Shown piece by piece: positions 53,757 through 61,847 of a stretch of DNA of 64,000 bases. Made by a program: the position numbers and the translations under genes. A model generated the notes under the pieces. It did not search any database and was not told where the DNA came from. It saw nothing but the letters and a program-made list of their open reading frames with translations. The DNA comes from DATBHW01 sp046704085 (GTDB taxonomy: Bacteria > Chloroflexota > Ktedonobacteria > Ktedonobacterales > DATBGS01): assembly GCA_046704085.1 (NCBI GenBank), contig JBJKSJ010000038.1:4028-68027 (forward strand). Reading direction: 5' to 3'. Position 1 is the first letter of the stretch. Every line of letters begins with the position of its first letter.

Positions 53757-53772
53757 TACATCTTTGGATACA
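53757..53772 (-). repeat. TGTATCNAAAGATGTA motif, copy 6
   Basis: Minus-strand TGTATCCAAAGATGTA followed by TT. With copy 5 it bounds a 132-bp non-coding segment. Confidence 0.8.
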
Positions 53773-54079
53773 TGTAGGCGCGCAGCGAGAGCAGGTATAT
53801 TCTAGGGAGCGACAGGGAGTGGGATCTGCTGCGCTGCCCAGATCGCCTGGTTCCTGACCCGCCGTGACGGCATCTGGTGTCCAGATTGCTTGCCCGCGTC
53901 ACGGGCAGAAGGGCCACGTCCTTTCGTATGTTGTTCTGGATACTCATCTCCATGCTGATATGGTGGGCACTACCTGCCAGGAGATAAATGGGCAACTGAG
54001 CGAATACGCGCTGTTTTCATTTGAGTAAGTTGCCCCAGGGGCACATAGCATTGAAATCATCGGAGTGAGGAGGCTCCCC

Positions 54080-54427
54080 ATGGCAGAAACGATGACCAGT
54101 AACTATGAGCAGGTGCTTCGTGGCCTGGCGGCCAATGATGAAACACTTATCGAATCGCTCCTCAAGATGCAGATGCAAAATCTCGCTGCGTCCGGCCTCG
54201 ATCCCAAGACGCATGCCCTGGTTAGGATTGCGGCGCTAATTGCGATCGATGCTGCGCCAGCTTCGTTTGCCTGGCAGGTGACGATAGCGCGCGAAAGTGG
54301 CGCTACGCCAGAGGAGATGCTTGGAGTGATGGTGGCGCTGGCCCCGACGGTGGGGATGGCCCGCGTGGTGGAGACGGCGCCTGAACTGGCCTATGCCCTG
54401 GGCATTAATCTGGATACCAACACCTAA
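54080..54427 (+). CDS. Carboxymuconolactone decarboxylase-family protein (no CxxC)
   Basis: A 115-residue all-helical protein. HALVRIAALIAIDAAPASFAWQVTIARESGATPEEMLGVMVALAPTVGMARVV is the CMD/AhpD core. The CxxC that gives AhpD its peroxidase activity is absent, replaced by Ala and Ser, so it is a lyase-like or binding member rather than a thiol reductase. Start ATG 54080 follows GAGGAGG; a GTG five codons earlier is inside the ribosome site. It is followed after 51 bp by the SHOCT protein on the same strand. Confidence 0.88.
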   Translation: MAETMTSNYEQVLRGLAANDETLIESLLKMQMQNLAASGLDPKTHALVRIAALIAIDAAPASFAWQVTIARESGATPEEMLGVMVALAPTVGMARVVETAPELAYALGINLDTNT

Positions 54428-54478
54428 ATTACCAGGAAGCATCGATGTGACCCGAAACGCGCCAAAGAAAGGAAGCTT

Positions 54479-54934
54479 ATGATGATCAGACGTCGCCCTT
54501 TGCTGCGCGCAGCAGCCGTCGGCGGTGCGGGCTATCTGGCCGGGAAGAGCGCGGCCAATAAGGCCCAGCAGATGAACTCACTCGAAGGACAGGTGCAGGA
54601 TCTTCAAGCAGCGCAAGCAGCAACGCCTGAAGCAACTCCCGCTCCGACCGGGTATCCCCCCGGCTATCCTCCTGCTCCGGCGTATCCACCCCAGCCGGGG
54701 ATGCCCGGTGGTCCGCCGCCCATGTATGCGGCGCCCTATGCCAGCCCTTCAGCGTATCCACCCCAGCAGACAATGCCTGCGGAATCGCCACCACCAGCCG
54801 CTTCGGCTCCCGCCCCGGCTCCAGCGGCAGATCGACTGACACAGTTGAAGCAACTGGGTGAGCTACACCAGGCCGGGGTGTTGACCGACGAGGAATTCCA
54901 AAACGAGAAGCAACGCATCATGGGAAGTGGGTAA
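54479..54934 (+). CDS. SHOCT-domain protein with proline-rich linker
   Basis: A 151-residue protein. A basic N-terminus with a short hydrophobic stretch (RPLLRAAAVGGAGYLAGKSA) and a coiled-coil piece (NSLEGQVQDLQAAQAA) leads to a Pro/Tyr/Ala-rich linker (50-115). It ends with the C-terminal SHOCT motif DRLTQLKQLGELHQAGVLTDEEFQNEKQRIMG. SHOCT modules are short oligomerisation or localisation elements. RBS AAAGGAAG precedes ATG 54479. It is probably co-transcribed with the CMD gene and ends in the hairpin that follows. Confidence 0.9.
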   Translation: MMIRRRPLLRAAAVGGAGYLAGKSAANKAQQMNSLEGQVQDLQAAQAATPEATPAPTGYPPGYPPAPAYPPQPGMPGGPPPMYAAPYASPSAYPPQQTMPAESPPPAASAPAPAPAADRLTQLKQLGELHQAGVLTDEEFQNEKQRIMGSG

Positions 54935-54947
54935 GCTTCTCGATCGT

Positions 54948-54969
54948 CGGCAAGACCTCGGTCTTGCCG
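54948..54969. terminator. Hairpin between the SHOCT gene and the convergent regulator
   Basis: CGGCAAGA (54948-54955) pairs with TCTTGCCG (54962-54969) around CCTCGG, followed by AGTTTCCC. It lies 14 bp after the SHOCT stop and 38 bp before the regulator stop on the other strand. Confidence 0.75.
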
Positions 54970-55006
54970 AGTTTCCCGATCCCGCCACTCAGAGCCAGCA
55001 TAAGCA

Positions 55007-55801
55007 TCAGCCGCCGATCTGGAGGCGATAGCCAATGCCTGGCTCGGTCAGCAGATAGCGTGGGCGGCTGGGATCGGGTTCAATCTTGCGCCGAAGCTGG
55101 CCTACAAAGACCCGCAGATAGTGCGCCTCATCCTCATATTCTGGCCCCCAGACCGCGCGCAGAAGCGTGCGGTGCGTCACCACTTTCCCAGCATTTATCG
55201 CCAGGTATTTGAGTACCTCATACTCCGTGGGAGTCAGCCGCACCTCGTTCTGTCCAACCAGCACACGGCGACGCTCAAAGTCAATCAGCAGCGCGCCAGT
55301 TTGGAACTGCGCCTCGGCGCCGCTTCCACCGCCTGCATGCGCCGCATGGCGCAGGGCAACACGCACGCGGGCGATCAACTCGCCCATGCTGAACGGCTTG
55401 GTGAGATAATCATCCGCGCCCAGTTCCAGGGCCGTAATCTTATCCTGATCGGCGCCGCGCACTGAAAGCACAATGATGGGGACGGAGGACCAGCCGCGAA
55501 GCTGGCGACAGACTTCGATACCATCCATATCTGGCAGCGCCAGATCGAGAATGACCACATCAGGGTGCCAGCGCGCGACGAATTCCATGCCCTGGCCGCC
55601 AGTGGGCGCCCATTCGACGGCGAACTCCGCTCCCGCCAGGCCAGTGCGCAGCGCCCGTCGAATCTCCGGCTCATCATCGATTACCAACACGCGCACACCT
55701 CCTGTCACCCGCGAGGCGGCGAGCGTCTCTGGCTGCTCAGGCAGCAACTCCGCTGGCCTGGAGTCAGGGGGCCGAGGCGCTGGCGCTGGTTCGTTGTTCA
55801 T
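55007..55801 (-). CDS. OmpR/KdpE-family response regulator
   Basis: A 264-residue regulator. An unusual 33-residue Pro/Ala/Glu-rich extension precedes the receiver domain (acidic pair VIDDEP, phospho-acceptor Asp86 in VVILDLALPDMDG, Thr/Ser and Lys in VLSVRGADQDKITALELGADDYLTKPF). The winged helix is LLIDFERRRVLVGQNEVRLTPTEYEVLKYLAINAGKVVTHRTLLRAVWGPEYEDEAHYLRVFVGQLRRKIEPDPSRPRYL, as in KdpE. The start at ATG 55801 has GGAAG; it overlaps the end of the kinase gene by 38 bases. No kdpFABC operon is in the window, so its target may be different. Confidence 0.92.
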   Translation of the reverse strand: MNNEPAPAPRPPDSRPAELLPEQPETLAASRVTGGVRVLVIDDEPEIRRALRTGLAGAEFAVEWAPTGGQGMEFVARWHPDVVILDLALPDMDGIEVCRQLRGWSSVPIIVLSVRGADQDKITALELGADDYLTKPFSMGELIARVRVALRHAAHAGGGSGAEAQFQTGALLIDFERRRVLVGQNEVRLTPTEYEVLKYLAINAGKVVTHRTLLRAVWGPEYEDEAHYLRVFVGQLRRKIEPDPSRPRYLLTEPGIGYRLQIGG

Positions 55802-57653
55802 CGCTGGCTTCCATCGTAGGTATCGTCGCGCCCCTGGCAGAAGGCGCGAGTTCAGGTAATTCGCCGCTTGGCCGATCAGCAGGAATCGGCAGCGTAAAGA
55901 GAAAACTTGACCCCTCGCCAGGTCGGCTTTCCGCCCAGATGCGCCCCTGGTGGACGCGGATAATATTGGCGCAAATCGCCAGGCCCAGGCCCGTTCCGGC
56001 GGGCGAGCGCATATCTGCCCAGGGGAGGCGAACCTGCGGGACGCGATAGAACTTATCAAAGATCAGCTTCAACTGATCGGCGGCAATCCCAATGCCCTGA
56101 TCTGAGACACGCACCTCCAACTCCCCAGGATTGCCAACCACCCGCGCCTGCACGCGAATGCTGCTCTGGGGCGGCGAATACTTCAGCGCGTTCTCGATCA
56201 GATTGGTGAGGACACGCTCGATCTGCCCGTGATCCAACAGCGCCAGCGGGAGGCTTTCTGGAACCTCCACCTCGATCTTCCGGTTGCGAGTCTGCCCAGC
56301 CAGATCAAGCCGGTCCAGGACCGTTGCAATCACATCTCCGATGAGATGCCAGTCTTTCTCTGGCTGCGCCGTGCCCGATTCCAATTGAGAGAGGTCCAGC
56401 AGATTGCTGACCAGTTGGTTCAGCCGATCAACACTGGCATCAATCGATTCGATGAACTCCAGGCGATCCTTCTCCTGCCAGGTCATGCCTGGCTGAAGGA
56501 GGCTGCTGGTTGCGGCCTTGATCGCCGAGAGCGGGGTGCGCAAATCATGGGTGACAGAACCTAGCAGCACATTCTTCAGGTGGTCGCTCTCGCGCAGCGC
56601 CTCGGCATGGATGGCCTGCTGCTGCAACGCGAGCCGTTCTAATGCCAGCGCCATCTGGCCGCAGAAGGTCAGAAAGAGCTGTGCTTGCGGGCCACGCTCA
56701 CGCTCTGCGGCCACATTCAACGCGGCGCCCACAGCAAGCAAGGTTCGCCCGGTCACAAGGCAATGAAGTTCAGAACTCCCTGCAATCCCCAGCAACCCAA
56801 GGACGCGATGGCTGCTGAGCAGGGGAACGTAGAAAACGGTATAGCCGCCCTCCTGATCCAAAGAGACATCCTGACCCACCGGAGCGCCATGCTGCAACGC
56901 CCATCTCGCCAGGAATGCCTGTTCACGCACTTCCAGGTTCAACGCCTTCTGCGCCGGGCTACCAGCGGGTGTGACCGTTCGCGTGACGAGTGTTCCCTGC
57001 GCATCTGGCACAATCAGCGCGGCAGCAGCCACCCCAGAGGAGGCAAAGACCTGCGTGACCTGCTGAACCAGCCCCTGAAGCAACTGCTCCTCATCCGTCG
57101 TCGAGGCGATCATCTGTGTTAGCGCGTAGAGGCGGGCCGTGCGCTGCTGGCTGGCAAGCGCCTCCTGCACATGCGCCTGGACGGTCGCCGTAAGCTGACC
57201 GATGACCAGCGCCGTCGCCAGCAATGCCAACAATGAAATCCACTGCGCGGGATCATCGACTGTGAAGCGGTAGAGCGGCGGGACGAAGAAGAAGTCATAC
57301 GCCAGAAACGCCAGAAAAGAGGCCAGAATCGCCGGACGGCGCCCAAAGGCAACCGCTAGCCAGAGAACAACGGGAAGATAAATCAGCGAAAGGTTGTTAA
57401 CATGAAAAAAAGCAGTCACGAGGCCAATACAGAGTGTTGCCAGCGCGACCCCCAGCGCCGCCGCCGCATAGCCTATCAGCGCACGTGGCTGATGCCCGGA
57501 GAGGCGCAGTCCACCGCCGATAGCGCGCAGGAACCGACGCCTGGGGGCATGCGGGATCACAACCCGCTGAACAATTTGCTTCTGGGATGGTTGGCGCTCG
57601 TTTCCTGTTGTCTGCCCCTGCTCACGTTGGAGGGGCAGCTCTTTAATAGCCAT
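55764..57653 (-). CDS. KdpD-like sensor histidine kinase lacking the N-terminal KdpD/USP domains
   Basis: A 629-residue kinase. Four membrane helices (about 57-155, LIYLPVVLWLAVAFGRRPAILASFLAFLAYDFFFVPP) match the KdpD transmembrane module (DUF4118). A GAF-like domain (about 185-345), HisKA with His369 in SVTHDLRTPLSAIKAATSSLL and HATPase with NLIENALKYSPP and GTGLGLAICANIIRVHQG follow. The roughly 370-residue N-terminal KdpD/universal-stress domain of classical KdpD is missing. The start at ATG 57653 has TAGGAG 11 bases upstream; the frame to 58301 has no support. It is paired with the overlapping KdpE-like regulator. Confidence 0.9.
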   Translation of the reverse strand: MAIKELPLQREQGQTTGNERQPSQKQIVQRVVIPHAPRRRFLRAIGGGLRLSGHQPRALIGYAAAALGVALATLCIGLVTAFFHVNNLSLIYLPVVLWLAVAFGRRPAILASFLAFLAYDFFFVPPLYRFTVDDPAQWISLLALLATALVIGQLTATVQAHVQEALASQQRTARLYALTQMIASTTDEEQLLQGLVQQVTQVFASSGVAAAALIVPDAQGTLVTRTVTPAGSPAQKALNLEVREQAFLARWALQHGAPVGQDVSLDQEGGYTVFYVPLLSSHRVLGLLGIAGSSELHCLVTGRTLLAVGAALNVAAERERGPQAQLFLTFCGQMALALERLALQQQAIHAEALRESDHLKNVLLGSVTHDLRTPLSAIKAATSSLLQPGMTWQEKDRLEFIESIDASVDRLNQLVSNLLDLSQLESGTAQPEKDWHLIGDVIATVLDRLDLAGQTRNRKIEVEVPESLPLALLDHGQIERVLTNLIENALKYSPPQSSIRVQARVVGNPGELEVRVSDQGIGIAADQLKLIFDKFYRVPQVRLPWADMRSPAGTGLGLAICANIIRVHQGRIWAESRPGEGSSFLFTLPIPADRPSGELPELAPSARGATIPTMEASDEQRTSASASAP

Positions 57654-57716
57654 TCTCAGGGTTCTCCTACCCAAACTGAACAAACCTTCATCAGCACGCA
57701 TGCTGGTCCGAAAAGC

Positions 57717-57722
57717 ATTATA
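57717..57722 (-). promoter_or_regulatory. Probable -10 box for the KdpD-like operon
   Basis: TATAAT on the minus strand (57722-57717) lies 64 bp upstream of the kinase start. A good -35 box is missing, suggesting activator dependence. It also argues against translation starts beyond 57701. Confidence 0.45.
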
Positions 57723-57848
57723 CCCTCCCGATTCAGAAATAAGTAGATAACATTCCATCCAATGGCACAAACGGGCCACAACTCCCTCCCGGAAAGATAG
57801 CGCACAGGGGGAGCTTGCTTCGGCAGGAAGGTTGGCGCTGCGCATCTC

Positions 57849-57877
57849 TTGCGCTTGCTTCGCAGGTATGGTATGAT
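57849..57877 (+). promoter_or_regulatory. Promoter for the TPP riboswitch/thi operon
   Basis: TTGCGC (57849-57854), 17 bp, TATGAT (57872-57877). The aptamer begins about 40 nt past the predicted transcription start. Confidence 0.7.
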
Positions 57878-57923
57878 CCATGCAGGGAACAGTATCTACC
57901 TTGTAAGAAAACATGTTGCCGCA

Positions 57924-58012
<89 letters not shown>

Positions 58013-58039
58013 AGGGGATGCCATAGGCACCACCAGGCA

Positions 58040-58066
58040 GGCGCTGGAAGTATCCAGCGCCTTTTG
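58040..58066 (+). terminator. Riboswitch-controlled intrinsic terminator
   Basis: GGCGCTGGA (58040-58048) pairs with TCCAGCGCC (58053-58061) around AGTA, followed by TTTTG. The aptamer's own CCAGCGC (57999-58005) can pair instead with GCGCTGG (58041-58047), forming the alternative antiterminator. Confidence 0.9.
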
Positions 58067-58083
58067 TATTGGTGGCGCCAGTG

Positions 58084-58935
58084 ATGAACGCTTTATCCTT
58101 GACGACGCCCGTCACGCTCGCGGTTGAGGGCGTCTCCAAAGTCTTCCCGCAGCGGGGCAAGTCCCCGCTGGCGGTGCTTGATCGCATCTCGCTCCAGGCG
58201 CGCGCGGGCGAGTTTATCAGCGTCGTTGGCCCCAGCGGCTCCGGAAAAAGCACGCTGCTCTCGATCATCGCCGGGCTGGAAGAACCCTCCGAGGGCAGCA
58301 TCGCCCTGGACGGCGACCCCGACGCGCCGCGCCTGGGGCAGATCGGCTATATGCCCCAGCGCGACTTGCTGCTGCCCTGGCGCAACGCACTGGACAATGC
58401 CCTTGCTGGCATCCAGGTGCAGGGGATGCCCAAACGCGAGGCGCGCAAGCGCGCCCATGACCTCTTCTGCCAGTTTGGCCTGGCCGAGTTCGAGCGCAGC
58501 TATCCCCACGAGCTTTCCGGCGGCATGCGCCAGCGCGTCGCCTTTGCGCGCACCGTGTTGGCCGCGCGCAACCTCATGCTGCTGGATGAACCCTTCGGCG
58601 CGCTGGACGCCTTTACCCGCCTCCAGATGCAGCGCTGGCTGCTCGACATCTGGGGGCAGTTGGGCAAAGCGGCCATCCTCGTGACGCATGACCCCGAAGA
58701 GGCGCTCTTGCTGGCCGACCGCGTGTACGTCTTTTCGGCCCGCCCGGCGCGGGTCATCCTGACGCTGGATGTGGCTCTGCCGCGCCCCCGCCCGGCAGAG
58801 ATCGTCGGCACGCCCGATTTTGCGCGCCTGAAAGCGCGGCTCCTGCGAGCGCTGCTCACCGGCCAGGATGTCCCGCTGGAGCCGCTTCAGGATCAGGCGC
58901 AGCCTCAAGAAGCTGCCCAGGAGGCGCCACGATGA
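58084..58935 (+). CDS. thiZ: Thiamine-precursor ABC transporter ATP-binding protein
   Basis: A 283-residue nitrate/taurine/HMP-type ATPase. Walker A is GPSGSGKSTLLS, the Q-loop follows IGYMPQRD, the signature is LSGGMRQRVAFAR, Walker B is LMLLDEPFGALD, and the switch His is in VTHDPEEALL. It powers import of thiamine or its pyrimidine precursor (HMP or formylaminopyrimidine), judged by the TPP riboswitch upstream and the Thi5-type binding protein downstream. The start at ATG 58084, about 20 nt past the terminator, has only a GGTGG site; upstream TTG 58069 is less likely. Its last four bases overlap the permease start. Confidence 0.93.
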   Translation: MNALSLTTPVTLAVEGVSKVFPQRGKSPLAVLDRISLQARAGEFISVVGPSGSGKSTLLSIIAGLEEPSEGSIALDGDPDAPRLGQIGYMPQRDLLLPWRNALDNALAGIQVQGMPKREARKRAHDLFCQFGLAEFERSYPHELSGGMRQRVAFARTVLAARNLMLLDEPFGALDAFTRLQMQRWLLDIWGQLGKAAILVTHDPEEALLLADRVYVFSARPARVILTLDVALPRPRPAEIVGTPDFARLKARLLRALLTGQDVPLEPLQDQAQPQEAAQEAPR

Positions 58936-59822
58936 GAATCCTCCGCGCAATCTTGCGCGCCTGGCCGCCAGTGCTGCTCATCTTCTTGCTGCTGGCCCTC
59001 TGGCAGTTGTATGTGCAGACTCAGAACATCGACCCATTGATTCTCCCCGCGCCGCTGCGCATCTTCTCGGCGACCATCGCCAACCGCTCGACCTTTGCGG
59101 CGCATATCGGAACGACCGTCTATGAAACGCTGGTCGGCCTGGGCGTCTCGCTGGCGTTTGGCGTGCTGACGGCGGCCATCATCGACCTCTCTTCCCCGCT
59201 GCGGCGGGCCGTCTATCCGATACTGGTAGCCTCGCAGGCCATCCCCATCGTCGCCATCGCCCCGCTGCTCATCTTCTCATTCGGCTATGGCCTGCTGCCA
59301 AAAGTGATTGTCGTCACCCTGGTCTGCTTCTTTCCCATAACCGTCTCGATGGCCGATGGCCTGCGCAGCACCGACCCCGAACTGATCAAGCTCTTTCGCA
59401 CCTTTGGCGCGGGTGAACTGGTCATCTTCTGGCGCGTGCGCCTGCCACACGCGCTGCCGTCGTTCTTCTCTGGCCTGCGCATCGCGGCCACCTATGCCGT
59501 CATCGGCGCCATTCTGGGCGAGTACGTCGGCGCAACGTATGGCCTGGGCGTGCTGCTTGAACTGGAGCAGCGTTCGTTCCGCACTGATCTGGTCTTTGGG
59601 GATGCCATCATCACCGCGTTACTCAGTATTGCCTTATTTGTGCTGGTTTCGTTGATTGAGCGCGTCGCCCTGCCCTGGTATTACGCCGCTGGGCGCGAGC
59701 GCGACTGGCGCGACGCCGGGCGACGTCCGAAACGCCGCCATCGGGCTGCGCGCCGGAGCAACCATCCGACAAACCTGCCTGAAACAGTCCAGGCAGAGCC
59801 AACCCAGGAAGTTCCAGCCTGA
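58932..59822 (+). CDS. thiX: Thiamine-precursor ABC transporter permease
   Basis: A 296-residue BPD_transp_1 permease with six helices. The loop IKLFRTFGAGELVIFWRVRLPHALPSFFSGLRIAATYAVIG holds the EAA motif that docks the ATPase. The TauC/SsuC-like core LLIFSFGYGLLPKVIVVTLVCFFPI is clear. The C-terminal 40 residues are basic and cytosolic. GGAGG precedes the start, which overlaps thiZ by four bases (ATGA). The binding-protein gene follows after 15 bp. Confidence 0.93.
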   Translation: MRILRAILRAWPPVLLIFLLLALWQLYVQTQNIDPLILPAPLRIFSATIANRSTFAAHIGTTVYETLVGLGVSLAFGVLTAAIIDLSSPLRRAVYPILVASQAIPIVAIAPLLIFSFGYGLLPKVIVVTLVCFFPITVSMADGLRSTDPELIKLFRTFGAGELVIFWRVRLPHALPSFFSGLRIAATYAVIGAILGEYVGATYGLGVLLELEQRSFRTDLVFGDAIITALLSIALFVLVSLIERVALPWYYAAGRERDWRDAGRRPKRRHRAARRSNHPTNLPETVQAEPTQEVPA

Positions 59823-59837
59823 AGAAAAGGGGACATT

Positions 59838-60875
59838 ATGAAGTCGCTGCTTCGTCGCATCTGGCTCTTACTGCTGCCGGGCTTATTTCTAGTGGTAGGC
59901 TGCGGAACCGCTGCACAGAGCCAGGGGTCACAACACCTCACACCCGTCTCGATTGCCCTGGATTGGACACCAAATACCAATCACACCGGCATCTACGTTG
60001 CTCAGCAGAAAGGCTGGTATCAACAGCAGGGGCTAAATCTGTCGATCCTCCCCTATTCGCAAAACGCCGCGCCAGAAACACTGGTCGCCTCTGGCAAGGC
60101 AGATTTCGCCATCAGCTTTGAGGAAAGCGTCACCACTGCTCGTGTCTCCGGCCAGGATTTGGTCTCTATCGCGGCCATTGTGCAGCATAATACCTCCGCG
60201 CTGGCGGTGCGCGCCGAATCAGGCATCACCAGCCCGGCTCAGCTTGCGAGCAAAGTGTATGGCGCGTTTGGCGACCCGTTCGAGCCATACGTGATCTCCG
60301 ATGTCATCAATTGCGCTGGCGGTAATGTCACGCCCAGCGAGATTAGCTCAAAGAGTCCCACCTTGAATATAGACCCGCTGGCAGCCCTCCAGAGCAAGCA
60401 GGTGGATTATGTATGGATCTTTGAGGGCTGGGAGGGCATCCAGGCACAGCGCATGGATATGAAGCTTACCATGTTCCCTATCTCGAACTACTGCGTGCCA
60501 GACTACTATACCCCGGTGATCATTACCAGCGGCAAGTTTATCCACGACCATCCTGATCTGGTGCGCAAGTTCATGGCCGCCACGTCACAGGGCTACAATT
60601 ACGCCATTGCTCACCCCGATGACGCCGCTAACATCCTGATTAACGCTGTGCCCCCCGGCACGTTTGATGATCCCGGCCTGGTGACGCAGAGCCAGGAATA
60701 CCTGAGCAAGCAATACGCGCTTGGCGCGCCCAAGTGGGGCTATCAGACCCTCCAGAAGTGGCACGACTACCCCCACTTCCTCTTCGAGACAGGCAAGCTA
60801 GCGGACGCCAATGGCAACCCCGTCACTTCCGAACCGGACGAAAGCCAGTTCTTCACCAACCAGTTTCTGCCATAA
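59838..60875 (+). CDS. thiY: NMT1/THI5-type thiamine-precursor-binding lipoprotein
   Basis: A 345-residue lipoprotein: basic start, hydrophobic helix and lipobox VVGC with Cys22. The mature domain is ThiY/NMT1-like. ALDWTPNTNHTGIYVAQQKGWYQQQGL is the family start, ADFAISFEESVTTARVSGQDL the ligand loop, and YVWIFEGWEGIQAQRM the end of the first lobe. It captures a hydroxymethylpyrimidine-type thiamine precursor outside the cell and passes it to thiX. It ends the operon, followed by a long hairpin. AAGGGGA precedes the start. Confidence 0.92.
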   Translation: MKSLLRRIWLLLLPGLFLVVGCGTAAQSQGSQHLTPVSIALDWTPNTNHTGIYVAQQKGWYQQQGLNLSILPYSQNAAPETLVASGKADFAISFEESVTTARVSGQDLVSIAAIVQHNTSALAVRAESGITSPAQLASKVYGAFGDPFEPYVISDVINCAGGNVTPSEISSKSPTLNIDPLAALQSKQVDYVWIFEGWEGIQAQRMDMKLTMFPISNYCVPDYYTPVIITSGKFIHDHPDLVRKFMAATSQGYNYAIAHPDDAANILINAVPPGTFDDPGLVTQSQEYLSKQYALGAPKWGYQTLQKWHDYPHFLFETGKLADANGNPVTSEPDESQFFTNQFLP

Positions 60876-60882
60876 GGCCAAA

Positions 60883-60937
60883 GCACGCTGGTGGGCACAG
60901 ATGGTCAAAAAGCGGGCATCTGTGCCCACCAGCGTGC
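60883..60937. terminator. 21-bp perfect hairpin after the thi operon
   Basis: Arms 60883-60903 and 60917-60937 are perfectly complementary over 21 bp around a 13-nt loop. It starts 8 bp after the thiY stop and lacks a T-tract. Confidence 0.85.
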
Positions 60938-61108
60938 AAGTGTCTATTCCGGCAAGCGATCTGATAACCAATCCCATGCTTCCTAGCACGAAATATGCGA
61001 TAATAGAGGCCGCGCTATGCCCATTCGCTTCCCACACATAGAGGTGCTGGAGCGCTGCGGACACCTGCGTGTCTGTCCATTCTGTCTTATAAAGGAGCTA
61101 TCATCTCA

Positions 61109-61798
61109 ATGGCCGAGAGCAATGTCGAAGAACTGCAACGCAACGCTCAACTCCGGCGGGAGATTGAGGAGCAGATCACCCGGCGATTTGCTGCCGAAGA
61201 TGACGTGCTACGCCAGACGCTTGCCGCGCAGCACCAGGCCGGATTACCGGGGATTCAGATTTCGCCCATTCAGGGGCGACTCCTGCAAGTTCTGGTTGCT
61301 GCCTGCAATGCGCGCAAAATCCTGGAAATTGGCGCGCTGGGCGGCTACAGCGGCACCTGGCTGGCACGCGCCCTGCCCGCTGGTGGCAAACTGACTACGC
61401 TGGAGATCAGCGCCAAACACGCCGAACAGGTGCGCGACGCTTTTGCCCGCGCGGGCCTGAGCGACCGCACCGAGGTGCGCGTGGGGGCGGCCAGCGAACT
61501 GCTGCCCACCCTCCAGAGCGAGGCGCCGTTTGATTTCTTCTTCATCGATGCCGACAAGGGCGGCTACCCAACTTATCTGGATTGGGCCATCAAGCTCTCC
61601 CGCCCTGGCAGCATCATTGTTGCCGACAATAATATCCGCTACGGCAGGCCGTTCCAGGAGCCGCCCCCGGACGCGGACAACGCGGGCATTGCCGCCTATA
61701 ACCAGCGGGCAGCGAGCGATCCCAAGCTCCGTTCTATCCTGATTCCTATGGACGACGACGGCATGGATGGTTTTGCCATCTCAGTCGTTCTGCCGTGA
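61109..61798 (+). CDS. SAM-dependent O-methyltransferase (caffeoyl-CoA OMT family)
   Basis: A 229-residue cation-dependent O-methyltransferase. ILEIGALGGYSGTWLARAL is the SAM-binding glycine loop, LTTLEISAKHAEQVRDAF the acidic strand 2, and FFFIDADKGGYPTYLDWA the metal-binding D-A-D-K segment, with IIVADNNIRYGR further on. These enzymes methylate catechol or phenol hydroxyls. A GAxxGYS motif and the DADK cluster are both present and length is normal. AAAGGAG lies about 12 bases before ATG 61109. A deoxyhypusine-synthase homologue starts 49 bp after its stop; a shared transcript is likely. Confidence 0.92.
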   Translation: MAESNVEELQRNAQLRREIEEQITRRFAAEDDVLRQTLAAQHQAGLPGIQISPIQGRLLQVLVAACNARKILEIGALGGYSGTWLARALPAGGKLTTLEISAKHAEQVRDAFARAGLSDRTEVRVGAASELLPTLQSEAPFDFFFIDADKGGYPTYLDWAIKLSRPGSIIVADNNIRYGRPFQEPPPDADNAGIAAYNQRAASDPKLRSILIPMDDDGMDGFAISVVLP

Positions 61799-61847
61799 GA
61801 GATAAAGAAAGAAAGAAGAATCATGAAGAAAGGGGAACCTCTGGCGG

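Larger units (their letters stand above)
53256..54079. other. 824-bp gene-less region with motif copies 5 and 6
   Basis: No convincing gene. It contains the facing motif copies at 53641 and 53757 bounding 132 bp. A 13-bp palindrome, TGCCCC-A-GGGGCA (54031-54043), lies 37 bp upstream of the CMD-family gene and may be an operator. The rest shows short hairpins only. Confidence 0.55.

Noticed and set aside
45369..53772. Reading the 16-bp motif as a conserved short peptide (M/L-Y-x-K-M-Y)
   Set aside because: The one variable base is the middle position of a codon in that frame, changing Gln to Arg, Leu or Pro. Coding constraint would protect that position rather than leave it the only free one.
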